Notes: generated by a model not told the origin, from the sequence alone. Numbered from the stretch's first letter, positions 18,808-28,421 are shown. The stretch is 64,000 nucleotides of DNA from Micrococcaceae bacterium Sec5.8 (GCA_039636775.1 CP143429.1:1736001-1800000), one strand, 5' to 3'. Translations and numbers: made by a program.

Positions 18808-20148
18808 TCATGCTGCGCCGGGCTGCTGTCGGCGGTGTTGATACCGGACAAAGGCGAGTCTAAGGGCGGAGACGGAGGCCAGTGAGACTCCGATGAGCAG
18901 CAGGGTGGCCTGGTCGTGGAGGCTGAGTTGGATTCCCAGGACGATCAGTGCGCCGAGGCAGGCCAGAAAACCGGTGCCGCTGACCAGCCGGGGCCAGAAC
19001 CCGGACAGGACCCGGGCTGCGAGGAGGTTTGTGGCTCCGAAGACGGCCAGGAAGACGGCCGATCCGAAGGTCAGCAGGGCCGTGATGTCCGGCAGCATGG
19101 CGAAGGCGGCGCCGAATACGGCCAGGAAGACCAGTGCGGTGACGGGCAGGCCGGCCCGGGTTCTTGCGAACACCGCCGGCAGCTCGTGCGCCAAGGCGAT
19201 CTCGTGCATCTGGCGGGCCGTCGAGAACAGGGTCGCGTTGATCGCGGAACTCGCCGCCAGCAGCGCCCCGAGGCTCGCGATCCAGTACCCCGCCGTCCCC
19301 AGAGCCGCCTGGCCGGCCGCGGCGAACGCCACTTCTTTTTGGGCCACGATGACTTCGTCGCTGACCAGCATTTGAGAGCCGATCGTCACGGTGACGTAGA
19401 CCAGGGTGACGATCGCGACCGAGAGGTAAAGCGCCCGTGGCAGCGTCCAGCGGGGCCGCACGAGGTCATCGTAATCGTAGGAGAGCAGCTCGAACCCCTC
19501 GTAGGCGACGAAGATCGACGCCGATGCCACGATGACACCGGCCAGGCCCTTGTCATCCAACGGGGTAAGCCGCTCCGGGGAGAAGTGAGCGAACCCAATG
19601 GCGGAGATCAGGGCAAGAACCGCGACCTTGATCATGACCACGAGGTCCTCCGACAGCGCCGATGCGCCCACTCCGCGAAGGTTGATCCCCAGAAACACCA
19701 GCAGGATCAGGATCGCGAAACCGTTCGCGAAAGCCCCCGGCAGACCGAGGGCATGTGCAGCGTAGTGCCCGAAGGTGAAGCCGTACACCGCTAACGCGAT
19801 CAGATACCCGAACATCAGCAGCCAGGAGATGTAAGAGCCGGCACGCGGGTACCCGGCATGGTGCAGGTAGACGAAGAGGCCGCCGGAGCGTCCGGCCCGG
19901 GCCGAGAGCGTAGCGAAGGAATGCGCGGTCACCATGGCGATGGCCCCTCCGATCATGAAGCTTCCGACGGCGAGGTGTCCGGCAAGCGCGACGGTGACAC
20001 CGAGGACGCTGAAGATGCCCCCGCCGATCATGCCCCCGACCGCCATCGCCAGCGCATCCCGCAAGCGGAGCCTACCCAGCCCCTTGTCCCGGTGCGCGGC
20101 CGTTCTGGGATGGAACGCCGCCTTAGGTGTCGGAGGTCCCGAATTCAT
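18808..20148 (-). CDS. APC-superfamily amino acid permease
   Basis: The intact carrier of about 446 residues has 12 predicted helices. The helix 1 motif is AMAVGGMIGGGIFSVLGVTV. Further conserved blocks are IFVAYEGFELLSYDYDDLVR and SAINATLFSTARQMHEIA. The substrate is not deducible. An in-frame GTG or TTG start up to 84 bp upstream is possible, but the ATG at 20148 (MNSGPPTPK) is preferred because the region before it lacks hydrophobic or conserved sequence. Its last codons survive as a relic at 6588-6651. Confidence 0.87.
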   Translation of the reverse strand: MNSGPPTPKAAFHPRTAAHRDKGLGRLRLRDALAMAVGGMIGGGIFSVLGVTVALAGHLAVGSFMIGGAIAMVTAHSFATLSARAGRSGGLFVYLHHAGYPRAGSYISWLLMFGYLIALAVYGFTFGHYAAHALGLPGAFANGFAILILLVFLGINLRGVGASALSEDLVVMIKVAVLALISAIGFAHFSPERLTPLDDKGLAGVIVASASIFVAYEGFELLSYDYDDLVRPRWTLPRALYLSVAIVTLVYVTVTIGSQMLVSDEVIVAQKEVAFAAAGQAALGTAGYWIASLGALLAASSAINATLFSTARQMHEIALAHELPAVFARTRAGLPVTALVFLAVFGAAFAMLPDITALLTFGSAVFLAVFGATNLLAARVLSGFWPRLVSGTGFLACLGALIVLGIQLSLHDQATLLLIGVSLASVSALRLAFVRYQHRRQQPGAA

Positions 20149-20276
20149 GTCGTGCGCCCAATCTCTATGCCAGTAAGGACCGGCTGGAGTGCATGCGCCG
20201 ACCGTAGCACTGACTCCGAACGGCGCGGGCACCTTAGGTCTAGGATGCTCATTGAGGCCAGTGAAAGGAAAGACGA

Positions 20277-20735
20277 ATGACCAGTATCAGCACATTCACG
20301 ATTGTGGTGGGGTTTGACGGTTCCGATCATTCCCAGACAGCTCTGAACTGGGCCATCGACGAGGCCCGGCAGCGCAACGGCCAGCTCCGCCTGGTCACAG
20401 CCTGGAACAAGCCGCCGATGGCCTGGTATCCGGCTGTGCTGGAAACGGCGGCCGGTGAAATTGCCGCCGAAGAGTCCCCGGAGCAAATCGCAGGCACGCT
20501 TCAGGCTGAGGCGCTGAAGTCCGCTGCAGCTGAGGGCGTGGCCGCCACCGGGCAGATCGTCCACAGTGATTCACCGGCGTCAGCGATACTCGACGCTGCC
20601 CAGGACGCGGATCTCGTCGTCGTCGGCTCCCGCGGGCACGGCGGATTCCCCGCTCTACACCTCGGCTCGGTCAGCACGCAGGTCATCAACCACGCACCAT
20701 GTCCCGTCCTGGTCGTCCGACCCAGGCCCACCTGA
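20277..20735 (+). CDS. Universal stress protein, ATP-binding type
   Basis: A 152-residue single USP domain. FTIVVGFDGSDHSQTALNWA forms the first strand and Asp motif. VVVGSRGHGGFPALHLGSVS carries the complete ATP-binding pattern G-x2-G-x9-G-S, unlike the USP at 6082. The ATG at 20277 follows GTGAAAGGAAAG. It is convergent with the Na+/H+ antiporter (stops 20 bp apart). Confidence 0.92.
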   Translation: MTSISTFTIVVGFDGSDHSQTALNWAIDEARQRNGQLRLVTAWNKPPMAWYPAVLETAAGEIAAEESPEQIAGTLQAEALKSAAAEGVAATGQIVHSDSPASAILDAAQDADLVVVGSRGHGGFPALHLGSVSTQVINHAPCPVLVVRPRPT

Positions 20736-20754
20736 GGCGTGAACCGCCGGCAAA

Positions 20755-21942
20755 CTACTGAGGCGTCGGGGGAGGGCGGCTGTCGAATTGCCTGGCAACG
20801 AGGACGTCGGTCGAGGAATGGGCAAGGATGGACAGCACAATGACCAGCGCCACGAGATGAAAGAGCTCATCGGAGCGTTCGATGCCTGATTCGAGAACCA
20901 GGAGCCCGTAGACCACCGAGGCGAACCCTTTGGGACCGAACCACATCGCTGCGAGCTGTTCCTTGGCCGGCAGCCGTGTGCCGAGGAAGGAAACGAGCAG
21001 AGCCAGCGGCCGGGCCACGACGATGGCCAGCACAGCGAAGACCCAGCCTGTCCAGGCAATCTCTCCGAACAGGAACGTTGGCGTGATCAACGCACCAAAC
21101 ACCAGAATGGCCGCCAGCTTCAGCAGTTCTGACACCAACTCCCCGAACTGTTCGAATTCCTCCCGGAAGCCCGGTCCCGCGGTGGCGACCGTGATACCGG
21201 CCGAGAACGCTGCGAGGAAGAGGTTCGCCCCGGTCACCAGGCAGATGGCAAGCACGAGCAGCCCAATGGATACCGCCACCAGCGGTTGCAGGCCCTTGGT
21301 TGCCATCAGGAAGGGAAGGCGCTCCAGCCAGATGACGATCAGCGGGACCAGGACGCCAACAAGCAGGCCAAGAGAGATCTCTTCTGTGAGTACGCCAATC
21401 CCGACATCGGTTCCGCCGCCGAGGGCCAGGAGCACGAGAACTACGGGCAGGGCCAGCCCGTCGTTGAGTCCTGACTCGACGTTCAGTAGGTGGCGTAAAC
21501 GCCCGGGAACTTCCTTGCGCCCCACAATGGCGGCCGCGAAGACCGGATCAGTTGGTGCCAGCACCGCACCGATCAGGAAGCACTGGAGCCAGGGAAGCCC
21601 CACAAGGTAATGGGCCAGCAGGGCGGTGATAAGAAGTGTCAGAGGCAGCCCGAGCAGCAGTGCCCGGCCGGGTAAACGCCACGCCCTGCGAAGGTCGGAT
21701 AACCCCACTTTCATGCCGTCCGTATAAAGGACTGAGAACAAAGCCAGTTGGGCCAGGACCCCGACGACAGGCGAGCCGGGCGTTACCGGGACAACGCCGA
21801 GGACTCCCTGGCCCAGGACGAAGCCGCCGAGAAGAAACAGCACCGCCGTGGAAAGGACCGTCCGGCTCGCACGTTCGGAGATGAGGACGCCCGCCAGAAG
21901 TAGCACCGCAAAAGCGAGCGTGAGCATCGGTACCATTCGCAT
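20755..21942 (-). CDS. CPA1-type Na+(K+)/H+ antiporter
   Basis: Exchanges cytosolic Na+ or K+ for protons, supporting pH and salt homeostasis. About 395 residues carry 12-13 hydrophobic helices. The ion-site helix IGAVLAPTDPVFAAAIVG contains the conserved TDP, and LLNVESGLNDGLALPVVLVL contains the essential ESGLND. The longest open frame starts at 22032, but hydrophobic homology begins at MVPMLTLAFAVLLLAG. The start is therefore 21942 or 21936, both preceded by GATGGGGA. There is no long cytoplasmic tail. A 3'-end relic lies at 8238-8335. Confidence 0.88.
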   Translation of the reverse strand: MRMVPMLTLAFAVLLLAGVLISERASRTVLSTAVLFLLGGFVLGQGVLGVVPVTPGSPVVGVLAQLALFSVLYTDGMKVGLSDLRRAWRLPGRALLLGLPLTLLITALLAHYLVGLPWLQCFLIGAVLAPTDPVFAAAIVGRKEVPGRLRHLLNVESGLNDGLALPVVLVLLALGGGTDVGIGVLTEEISLGLLVGVLVPLIVIWLERLPFLMATKGLQPLVAVSIGLLVLAICLVTGANLFLAAFSAGITVATAGPGFREEFEQFGELVSELLKLAAILVFGALITPTFLFGEIAWTGWVFAVLAIVVARPLALLVSFLGTRLPAKEQLAAMWFGPKGFASVVYGLLVLESGIERSDELFHLVALVIVLSILAHSSTDVLVARQFDSRPPPTPQ

Positions 21943-21992
21943 TCCCCATCTGCTTGCGTGCGTCAGACCTCTGGAGGCTTTGGCGTCAGGAA

Positions 21993-22427
21993 TCAGGCAC
22001 CGCTCTGGGGCCGGACAACCAGAACGGGGCATTGGGCGTGGTGCACGACCTGGCCGGAGACTGATCCGAGGAGAAGACCGGCGAATCCTCCTTGTCCCCG
22101 GGATCCCACGATGAGCAGGTCCGCGTATTTCGCTGCCTCCAGCAACGCGGTGGCGGCGGAATCCCGAACGAGCATTCCCTCGATGTCCACGCCCTCAGCG
22201 GCGACAGCTTTCAGCGCATCGGCCTGGACACGCTCAGCGGCGTGAAAGGAGTCGTTGCCCCCGCTGTCTTCCACCGTCGACGGCACAGGTGGATAGTGCC
22301 AGGCAGTGATGAGGAGGACCTTTCCGTGGCGAATGCCCGCCTCGTCCACGGCCCAGTGAAGGGCGGCGAATGACGGTTCGGATCCGTCGTCGCCGACCAC
22401 GATCAGGAATGTACCGGCAGCATTCAT
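21993..22427 (-). CDS. Universal stress protein, ATP-binding type
   Basis: A USP domain of about 144 residues from the ATG at 22427 (MNAAGTFLIVVGDDGSEPSF). LIVGSRGQGGFAGLLLGSVS gives an intact ATP motif, and the C-terminus is CPVLVVRPQSG. It is upstream of the antiporter on the same strand (about 50 bp), so the two may be one transcription unit. The USP at 20277 converges on the other side of the antiporter. The upstream frame to 22457 is possible but lacks conserved sequence. Confidence 0.9.
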   Translation of the reverse strand: MNAAGTFLIVVGDDGSEPSFAALHWAVDEAGIRHGKVLLITAWHYPPVPSTVEDSGGNDSFHAAERVQADALKAVAAEGVDIEGMLVRDSAATALLEAAKYADLLIVGSRGQGGFAGLLLGSVSGQVVHHAQCPVLVVRPQSGA

Positions 22428-22613
22428 TCGTCTCTCACGTCCTCTGTTCCGCGGCATCGGCCAGTGCCAGTCTGTGCCCGACGTGGTGAGCGGTCAAGGA
22501 ATGCCTGAGCGCGGCACTGTCGCAGGCCGCACAGGGAGTTCGTTCATCCAAAAGGGCCCGGATGACGCCAGGGCGAATCCCGCGGGGGACGCTGCAGATA
22601 CGTCATGTCAAGC

Positions 22614-22649
22614 AAGTGGCCCCCGCACCTGATGGTGCGGGGGCCACTT
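22614..22649. terminator. Bidirectional terminator hairpin
   Basis: A perfect 16-bp inverted repeat (aagtggcccccgcacc and its complement) with a 4-base loop TGAT, between the 3' end of the BCCT gene and the upstream side of the USP. Very stable, with only a weak T-rich tail. Confidence 0.75.
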
Positions 22650-22686
22650 GTGCTCAACAGTTCCCGTGCGGATTTAGTGGAACTCC

Positions 22687-24489
22687 TTATGGCCCTCTTG
22701 TGCCTGAGTGGTCCTGTGGCTGTGATGAGGGGCCTTTGGTGAACTGCGATTCGACGGCCGCGGCAACTTGGTCGGCTACGTGTCCCTTGTATTGCTCCTC
22801 CAGGGAGTCCTGGACGTCTTCGGATACCTGGGCTGCCAGTTGCTCACGGGCCAGCTTCCGTTGGGCGCGCATGAGCATGGCGTGTTCCTGGTGGAAGGCT
22901 TTGGCCGTGGCGACGCACATCATCAGGATGACGACGCTGAAAGGCAGCGCGGTGAGGATCGCGGCGGTCTGTATGGCTTCGAGTCCGTTGGCCAGGAGCA
23001 GGGCGATTGCTACGGCTGCGGCGGAGAGTGCCCAAAAGATGCGGATCCAGTTCTTGGGTTCGACGTCCCCGCCGGTCGAGAGCATGCCCATGACCAGTGC
23101 ACCGGAGTCAGCGGAGGTGATGAAGAAGATTGCGATCAGGAGGATTGCGCCGATGGTGAGGATGGTCCCGCCGGGAAGTCCGCCGAGCATAGCGAAGAGC
23201 GCCCCCTCGGTATCAACGGTTCCGTCCGGACCGACCAGGCCTCCGCCGCCGAAGATCTCGCGGTGGATGGCGGTGCCGCCCAAAACAGCGAACCAGAGGA
23301 ACCCGACGGTGCTGGGGACCAACAGGACACCGGCGACGAATTGGCGTACGGTGCGGCCTTTGGAGATGCGTGCGATGAAGATGCCGACGAACGGGGCCCA
23401 TGAAATCCACCAGCCCCAATAGAACGTGGTCCAGGCGGCCTGCCAGGCTTCGCCCTCGGCTCCGGAGAACGCGAGTGTGTTGAACGTCAGGCCGACAACG
23501 TTCTGAAGGTAGTTGCCTATGGCTTGCACGAACTCACGCAGCAGGAACAGGGTGGGGCCGGTGAAGAGCACGAACAGCAGCAGCGCACCGGCGATGATGA
23601 GGTTGGTGTTGGACAACCACTTCATGCCTTTGCCCACACCCGAGACGAGCGAGACGATGGTGAGGGTGATGATGCACAAGATCAGGCCGATTTGGGTCAT
23701 CTGGGTGGCCTGCATGATGTTGGCTTCTTCGAGTCCTGCTGATATCTGAAGGACGCCCAGGCCCAGGGAGGTCGCCACACCGAAGAGGGTGCCGACGAGC
23801 GCGACAACGTCGATGAGGTTGCCCCAGCCCCCGGCGACGCGTCGGGTGCCCAGCAGGGGCTCCAGGGTCCAGCGGATGGAGATGGGCCGTCCTTTACGGT
23901 GAACGGCGTAGGCGATTGAGACGCCCACGACGACGTAGATGGCCCAGGCGTGCAACCCCCAGTGTAGGAATGTTTGTGTCATGGCCTGTTGGGCGATCTG
24001 GATCGGGGTTCCTTCGACCCCCGGCCGCGGCGAAGCGAAATGGTTCAGGGGTTCGGCGACGCCAAAAAAGACAAGACCGATGCCCATCCCTGCGGCGAAC
24101 AGCAGTGCAAACCAGGACATGACCGAGAATTCCGGTTCATCTTCATCCTGGCCGAGCTTAATGTCACCGTAACGGCTGAGCCCGATCCAGAGAGCGAAGG
24201 CAACGAAAACGGCGATGGCCGCGACGTAGTACCAGCCGAACCACTTGATGACGCTGCTTTGGATGGAACTGAACATGTCTGTTGCTGTTTCGGGGAACAA
24301 GATGGCAAAAAGTGCGAAGACCAGGATGATGCTGGCTGCGGGCCAGAAGACCCACTTGTCGATGCTCTTGCCCGGCTGCGTCGAGTTGGCGGGCGGTTCC
24401 CGGTCCACCCGGGCGTTAACCGCGGACTCCTTCGATTCGTTCGGGGGACGTTGATCGGTACTGACGCCTGGTGTGGCAGACATTCCCAT
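22687..24489 (-). CDS. BCCT-family osmolyte (betaine/choline/carnitine) transporter
   Basis: Imports quaternary ammonium compatible solutes, usually with Na+ or H+ symport, in osmotic stress. The 600-residue protein has 12 helices. Signature blocks are AAGMGIGLVFFGVAEPLNHF (glycine-rich helix with the family's GMGIG) and FYWGWWISWAPFVGIFIARI followed by SKGRTVREF-like SKGRTVRQF. A long charged C-terminal tail (from about residue 540, AQRKLAREQLAAQV onward) resembles the osmosensing tail of BetP-type carriers. The hydrophilic N-terminus is about 45 residues. The ATG at 24489 is preceded by ATGAGGAGAAA. Confidence 0.94.
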   Translation of the reverse strand: MGMSATPGVSTDQRPPNESKESAVNARVDREPPANSTQPGKSIDKWVFWPAASIILVFALFAILFPETATDMFSSIQSSVIKWFGWYYVAAIAVFVAFALWIGLSRYGDIKLGQDEDEPEFSVMSWFALLFAAGMGIGLVFFGVAEPLNHFASPRPGVEGTPIQIAQQAMTQTFLHWGLHAWAIYVVVGVSIAYAVHRKGRPISIRWTLEPLLGTRRVAGGWGNLIDVVALVGTLFGVATSLGLGVLQISAGLEEANIMQATQMTQIGLILCIITLTIVSLVSGVGKGMKWLSNTNLIIAGALLLFVLFTGPTLFLLREFVQAIGNYLQNVVGLTFNTLAFSGAEGEAWQAAWTTFYWGWWISWAPFVGIFIARISKGRTVRQFVAGVLLVPSTVGFLWFAVLGGTAIHREIFGGGGLVGPDGTVDTEGALFAMLGGLPGGTILTIGAILLIAIFFITSADSGALVMGMLSTGGDVEPKNWIRIFWALSAAAVAIALLLANGLEAIQTAAILTALPFSVVILMMCVATAKAFHQEHAMLMRAQRKLAREQLAAQVSEDVQDSLEEQYKGHVADQVAAAVESQFTKGPSSQPQDHSGTRGP

Positions 24490-24599
24490 TTTCTCCTCAT
24501 GCGCTGTTAGGCGCTCAGACTGCTCTGACGGATTTTTCTTCTGTGGGCGTTATGTGCAGCATGCAAGTTTACGGATCATGCCCCGCGCGGAGACCATCC

Positions 24600-24778
24600 G
24601 TAGCCGGAACTTCTGGTATCGATGCCCGATTGAGACGTGAACGCTGTCGGCCGTGATCGCGCAGCGCTTGGGCCTGTCTTATCCGGTCGACGCCGACCAC
24701 GATTCCGAAGCCCCCGGGGAGACCGGTATGCACTCCGCCCACGGAGTCTTCTAACAGCGGCGGAAGGGGCTTCGGCAA
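24600..24778 (-). pseudogene. HAD-superfamily (beta-phosphoglucomutase-like) hydrolase fragment
   Basis: The minus strand reads LEDSVGGVHTGLPGGFGIVV followed by GVDRIRQAQALRDHG. This matches the motif III/IV region of beta-phosphoglucomutase-like HAD enzymes (FEDAxxGVxAGxAGGFGxVVGVDR). Sequence on both sides is unrelated and frames break, so only a C-terminal fragment remains in this roughly 370-bp spacer between the BCCT and P-ATPase genes. Confidence 0.5.
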
Positions 24779-24860
24779 GGATCGCTTTCAAGTAGCCGCC
24801 GCGGCCTCCTCGCCGATCCCGGAGTGGAAGCGAGAACCGTCTTTTTTGGCCGCGGGTCCG

Positions 24861-27374
24861 TCATCGACCCACAGGCATACTGCCGGGGCTCTGCCCGGCG
24901 GGCTGGGCTGGGGCGGGGTCGAGGATGCGGTAGGCGAGCAGTTTGATGCGGTCGCTGACCAAGGCCCAGATGATGGCGTAGCCCCAGACGAAGCCGGCCA
25001 CGCCCCAGCCCAGCGGGTGCATGAACAGCCCGTTGACGGCGATCAGGGTGGCGATGATCTGGGTGCCGAGGACGGCGATCCATAGAATGTGGGCGGGGCG
25101 GAATGACCAGAACGGGCCGCGGGTGCGGGTGAGGAAGATCGTGAGGTGCCCGGCGACGGAGAGCATCAGATACATCATGGTCTGCAGCTCGGGGTGGCCG
25201 AGGTTGAAGACATGGTTCCCCAGATAGAACAGGCCGAACGCGGCGATCGGGCCTATGACGCCCAGGACGGTGGCGATGCCCAGCACGAGGCGCATGTTCC
25301 AGGCCTCGGGCTGGTCTTTGTAGTGGACGTTGTCGTAGGCGATGGACAGGATTGCGGCGTCGTTGAGGAGCGCCAGCATCACGATCATGATCGGGGTGAT
25401 GGGGAAGAAGTCGTAAATCAGGATCGCGAGCGTGACGAACAGCAGCACGCGCAGCGTCTCTGCGATGCGATAGATCCCGTAGCTGTTCATCCGTTGGAAG
25501 ATCTTTCGGCTTTCCTTGATTGCCTCGATGATCACCGATAGGCCGGGTGTCAACAGCACGATGTCGGCCGCGGCGCGGGCGGCGTCGGTGGCCCCGCTCA
25601 CGGCGATGCCGCAGTCGGCCTTCTTCAGGGCGGGGGCGTCGTTGACACCGTCACCGGTCATGCCGACGATGTGTCCGCGTTCTTGCAGGACGTCGACGAT
25701 GTGGTACTTGTGCTCGGGAAAGACCTGGGCGAACCCGTCGGCGGTCTCGATCGACTCGGCGACCGCCGGGGACTCGATCTTCTTCACATCCCCGAGCCCG
25801 GCGGCGTCGAGGATGCCGGTGCCGAGCCCGACCTTCTCAGCGGTCTCCTTCGCGATGGCCAGCGCGTCGCCGGTGACCATCTTGACCGTGACACCCATGT
25901 GCCTGGCAGTCGCGATGGTGGATGCGGCGTCCTCGCGGGGCGGGTCGAACAGGGGCAGCACCCCGAGGAAGGCCCATCCGCCGTCCTGGCCGGCGCGGGC
26001 CACCCCGAGGGCCCGGAAGCCGCGTGAGGCGAAGTCGTTGACTGCCTTGTCGACGGCGGATGTGATCTGCGCGGTGGTGGCGGGCAGAGCCAGGATCACC
26101 TGCGGGGCGCCCTTGGTCACGGTGAACATGGTTCCGTCGGCGGCGGTAACGGTGGCTTCGGTGCGTTTGCCGACCGGGTCGAAGGGCTGAAAGTGCGTGA
26201 CGAGGTAGGGCTCCAGAGCTTTCTTGTCGCGGATGGCGCCGAGGACGGCCAGATCGATCGGGTCGTCGTTGTCGGCGCGGGAGGCCAATGCGGCGGCGAC
26301 GATGAGCTGCCCGGGAGTGACCTTCCCGACGGTGAATGGTTCACCGAGAGTCAGCGCGTTCTGGGTAAGAGTGCCGGTCTTGTCGGCGCAGAGCACGTCC
26401 ACGCCGGCGAGTTCTTCGATGGCAACCAGGCGGGTCACCACTGCTTGTTTCTTGGCGAGCAGGCGCGCGCCGACGGCCATCGTCACGGATAGCACGGTGG
26501 GCATCGCTACCGGGATCGCCGCTACAGTGAGGACAAGCGCGAACTCCAGCCTGGTCAGGATCGGGTCGCCTCGGAGCAATGAGGCCCCGATGATCACCAG
26601 TACGAAGACGCCGGCGAGGACGATCAGGTAGTTGCCGATCTTGAGGACGGCTTTCTGGAAGTGGCTGACGGTGTGGGTATCCTGGACCAGTTCCGCGGTC
26701 TTGCCGAAGTAGGTGTCTGCCCCGGTCGCATACACCAGTGCGCCGATCTCGCCCCTGCGGATGATGGATCCGGAGAAGACGGCTTCCCCGGCCGCGCGGG
26801 TGGCCGGCAGTGATTCGCCGGTAAGCGCGGATTGATCCACCTCGACCGGGTCACCGTCCAACAGCCGCGCATCGGCCGGGACGATGTCACCCAGGCGCAG
26901 CCGGATCACGTCCCCGGGCACCAGCTCGCGGGCGGCTGGCGTGGCCCATTCGCCGTCGCGCCTGACCCGGGCCGTGATCGCCAGTTTCGCTTTCAAAGCG
27001 TCGATGGCGTTGCCGGCTTGGCGTTCTTCGGTGTAGCCGACGATGGCGTTGGCCAGCAGCAGCACGAGGATGATAAAGAAGTCCGGCCAGTGCCCGACAG
27101 CGCCGGACAGGATCACCGCAACTTCGATCATCCACGGGATCGGGCCCCAGAAGTAGGACAGGAACTTCAGCAGCGGGTTCGTCTTGTGTTCGGAGATCTC
27201 GTTCGGCCCGTACTGCGCCAGCCGCATTGTGGCTTCGGCCTGGCTCAAACCGTCCGGTGAGCTGTCGAGTTGCCTCTCGACCTCCGGCATGGGCAGTGAT
27301 TTCAGGTCGGGCTTCGGCTGCGTCCCGCTCATGACCACCTCGGACGGATTCGACCCTGTGGTGTCAGGGGTCAT
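24861..27374 (-). CDS. P-type (P-IIIA) plasma-membrane H+-ATPase
   Basis: Pumps protons out at the expense of ATP through a phospho-aspartate cycle. The 837-residue protein has an N-terminal domain, then TM1-2 (WMIEVAVILSGAVGHW region). The actuator domain carries VDQSALTGESLPAT; the phosphorylation motif is VLCADKTGTLTQN; the nucleotide-binding domain has VTKGAPQVIL; the hinge is GMTGDGVNDAPALKKADCGI. Six C-terminal helices follow. The TM1-TM2 spacing and the IPVAMP motif in TM4 fit fungal/plant-type proton ATPases and not heavy-metal or KdpB pumps. There is no extended autoinhibitory tail. The ATG at 27374 follows GAGGAAGTG; MSGTQ at residue 15 is an alternative. Confidence 0.93.
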   Translation of the reverse strand: MTPDTTGSNPSEVVMSGTQPKPDLKSLPMPEVERQLDSSPDGLSQAEATMRLAQYGPNEISEHKTNPLLKFLSYFWGPIPWMIEVAVILSGAVGHWPDFFIILVLLLANAIVGYTEERQAGNAIDALKAKLAITARVRRDGEWATPAARELVPGDVIRLRLGDIVPADARLLDGDPVEVDQSALTGESLPATRAAGEAVFSGSIIRRGEIGALVYATGADTYFGKTAELVQDTHTVSHFQKAVLKIGNYLIVLAGVFVLVIIGASLLRGDPILTRLEFALVLTVAAIPVAMPTVLSVTMAVGARLLAKKQAVVTRLVAIEELAGVDVLCADKTGTLTQNALTLGEPFTVGKVTPGQLIVAAALASRADNDDPIDLAVLGAIRDKKALEPYLVTHFQPFDPVGKRTEATVTAADGTMFTVTKGAPQVILALPATTAQITSAVDKAVNDFASRGFRALGVARAGQDGGWAFLGVLPLFDPPREDAASTIATARHMGVTVKMVTGDALAIAKETAEKVGLGTGILDAAGLGDVKKIESPAVAESIETADGFAQVFPEHKYHIVDVLQERGHIVGMTGDGVNDAPALKKADCGIAVSGATDAARAAADIVLLTPGLSVIIEAIKESRKIFQRMNSYGIYRIAETLRVLLFVTLAILIYDFFPITPIMIVMLALLNDAAILSIAYDNVHYKDQPEAWNMRLVLGIATVLGVIGPIAAFGLFYLGNHVFNLGHPELQTMMYLMLSVAGHLTIFLTRTRGPFWSFRPAHILWIAVLGTQIIATLIAVNGLFMHPLGWGVAGFVWGYAIIWALVSDRIKLLAYRILDPAPAQPAGQSPGSMPVGR

Positions 27375-27447
27375 AACGGGGGGTTCACTTCCTCGAGATC
27401 GGCAGCCAGTGCTGAGCTGATTCTCTCTAACGACCCGCTGAGGCGCA

Positions 27448-27543
27448 TTACGAAGTGAAACCGCTGGTGGTAGGGCACTCCCGCACGACGCCGGGGAAGA
27501 AGTTCATCTGCAGCAGCACGGGGTTCAGGCCATGACCTCTCAT
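27448..27543 (-). CDS. Small ORF (31 aa) upstream of the H+-ATPase, possible leader peptide
   Basis: The ATG at 27543 is preceded by GGAGAG at a good distance. The frame encodes MRGHGLNPVLLQMNFFPGVV and ends FTS-stop at 27448, 73 bp before the ATPase start on the same strand. The product is hydrophobic in the middle with one cysteine. It could be a leader peptide controlling the pump, or simply a short gene remnant. No family recognised. Confidence 0.35.
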   Translation of the reverse strand: MRGHGLNPVLLQMNFFPGVVRECPTTSGFTS

Positions 27544-27944
27544 GGGTTTGACTCTCCTCGATCAGGGGACAACGTCCATAGGCGCTCGGCCGACTCTGTC
27601 CCCTGCTCACGCGTCACCCACTTGACGCCACCTCCAGCATTCATCCTCCCGATGCAGTGCGGGACGCGCTAGGGCCGAACGTCCCCATCCGCCTCGAGGA
27701 GGTTAGCTGGCGGGCAAGACTCCGTCCTCAGCAGGATCGCCGACAATTCCAGCGCTGAAGTGAGCTGAGCTTTCGTGGAAGGAACTTCATGGCACATCTG
27801 ACTGGAGACGGGCAACAGGGAACCGTGCGCGCTGGGTAGCCGGCGGGTAAAGAGTCAAGAATGAGCCAACGGGGGTCGGCGGGACTTCTGGCCTCCCCGG
27901 CAGGGCTTCTCCTGCACGGCTGATCTGCTCGTTGGAGGCAGGAC
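27544..27944. other. Spacer with duplicated 5' flank of the monooxygenase
   Basis: From about 27790 the sequence resembles the 6750-6863 leader of the intact monooxygenase (gtgccgcgct-type region, agtcaagaatgagccaac, gggacttctg, ggcaggacatga). The duplicated unit therefore included its promoter and ribosome-binding site. The rest (27544-27790) shows no gene. Confidence 0.5.
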
Positions 27945-28124
27945 ATGACGGCCGTGGTTGTCGGGGCAGGCATTGCGGGCCTCGTCGCGGCGCGCTAGCT
28001 CGGTATGGCCGGCTGGGACGTCGAGGTCCTCGAGAAATCGGCCGCTCCGCGCCCCGATGGCTACATGATGGACGTCTTTGGTCCCGGGGTGGAGGCCGCG
28101 GAGCGGATCGGCCTCTGCAGACGG
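27945..28124 (+). pseudogene. Fourth FAD monooxygenase copy: 5' end only, nonsense codon at residue 18
   Basis: The ATG at 27945 with ggaggcaggac upstream gives MTAVVVGAGIAGLVAAR, then TAG at 27996-27998 where the intact gene has Gln18. The frame continues LGMAGWDVEVLEKSAAPRPD through GVEAAERIGL and then switches to unrelated sequence at about 28124. It is truncated and nonsense-mutated. Confidence 0.9.
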
Positions 28125-28290
28125 GGCACCCCACCGCAAAAAACGAGACAACAGCACCCACAGCGCCGAACCGTGACGGGCCTCCGGCGCCCTCCCCCTG
28201 AAGCTCATCGACCGGAGCGCGCTTCATATACGTGGCCACCAGCAGCCCGGCAAGGACCGCTGTGATCCCCAGCACGGGGTACGCCCACCA
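28125..28290 (-). pseudogene. Fragment of a cysteine-containing membrane protein gene
   Basis: The minus strand reads WWAYPVLGITAVLAGLLVAT, then YMKRAPVDELQGEGAGG, then a second hydrophobic stretch VVSFFAVGCPVC. That is a plausible two-helix segment with a CPVC motif, as in some actinobacterial membrane proteins. It ends abruptly at the junction with the monooxygenase copy, and no start is found upstream. Interpreted as a gene cut by the same rearrangement. Confidence 0.45.
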
Positions 28291-28350
28291 CGTAGGAGGG
28301 AAGGGGCGTTACCGGGCGTCATCTGTTTACTCCACTCATTTTGGGACAGA

Positions 28351-28388
28351 CGTTGGCGGCGGCCCGGTGTCCCGGACCGCCGCCAACG
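28351..28388. terminator. Terminator hairpin of the MBL-rhodanese gene
   Basis: A perfect 12-bp stem (cgttggcggcgg and ccgccgccaacg) with a 14-nt loop, 34 bp past the stop of the minus-strand gene at 28422. Confidence 0.65.
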
Positions 28389-28421
28389 CATGTCAATCAA
28401 TCACTTCAGATGGTGCCTGGA

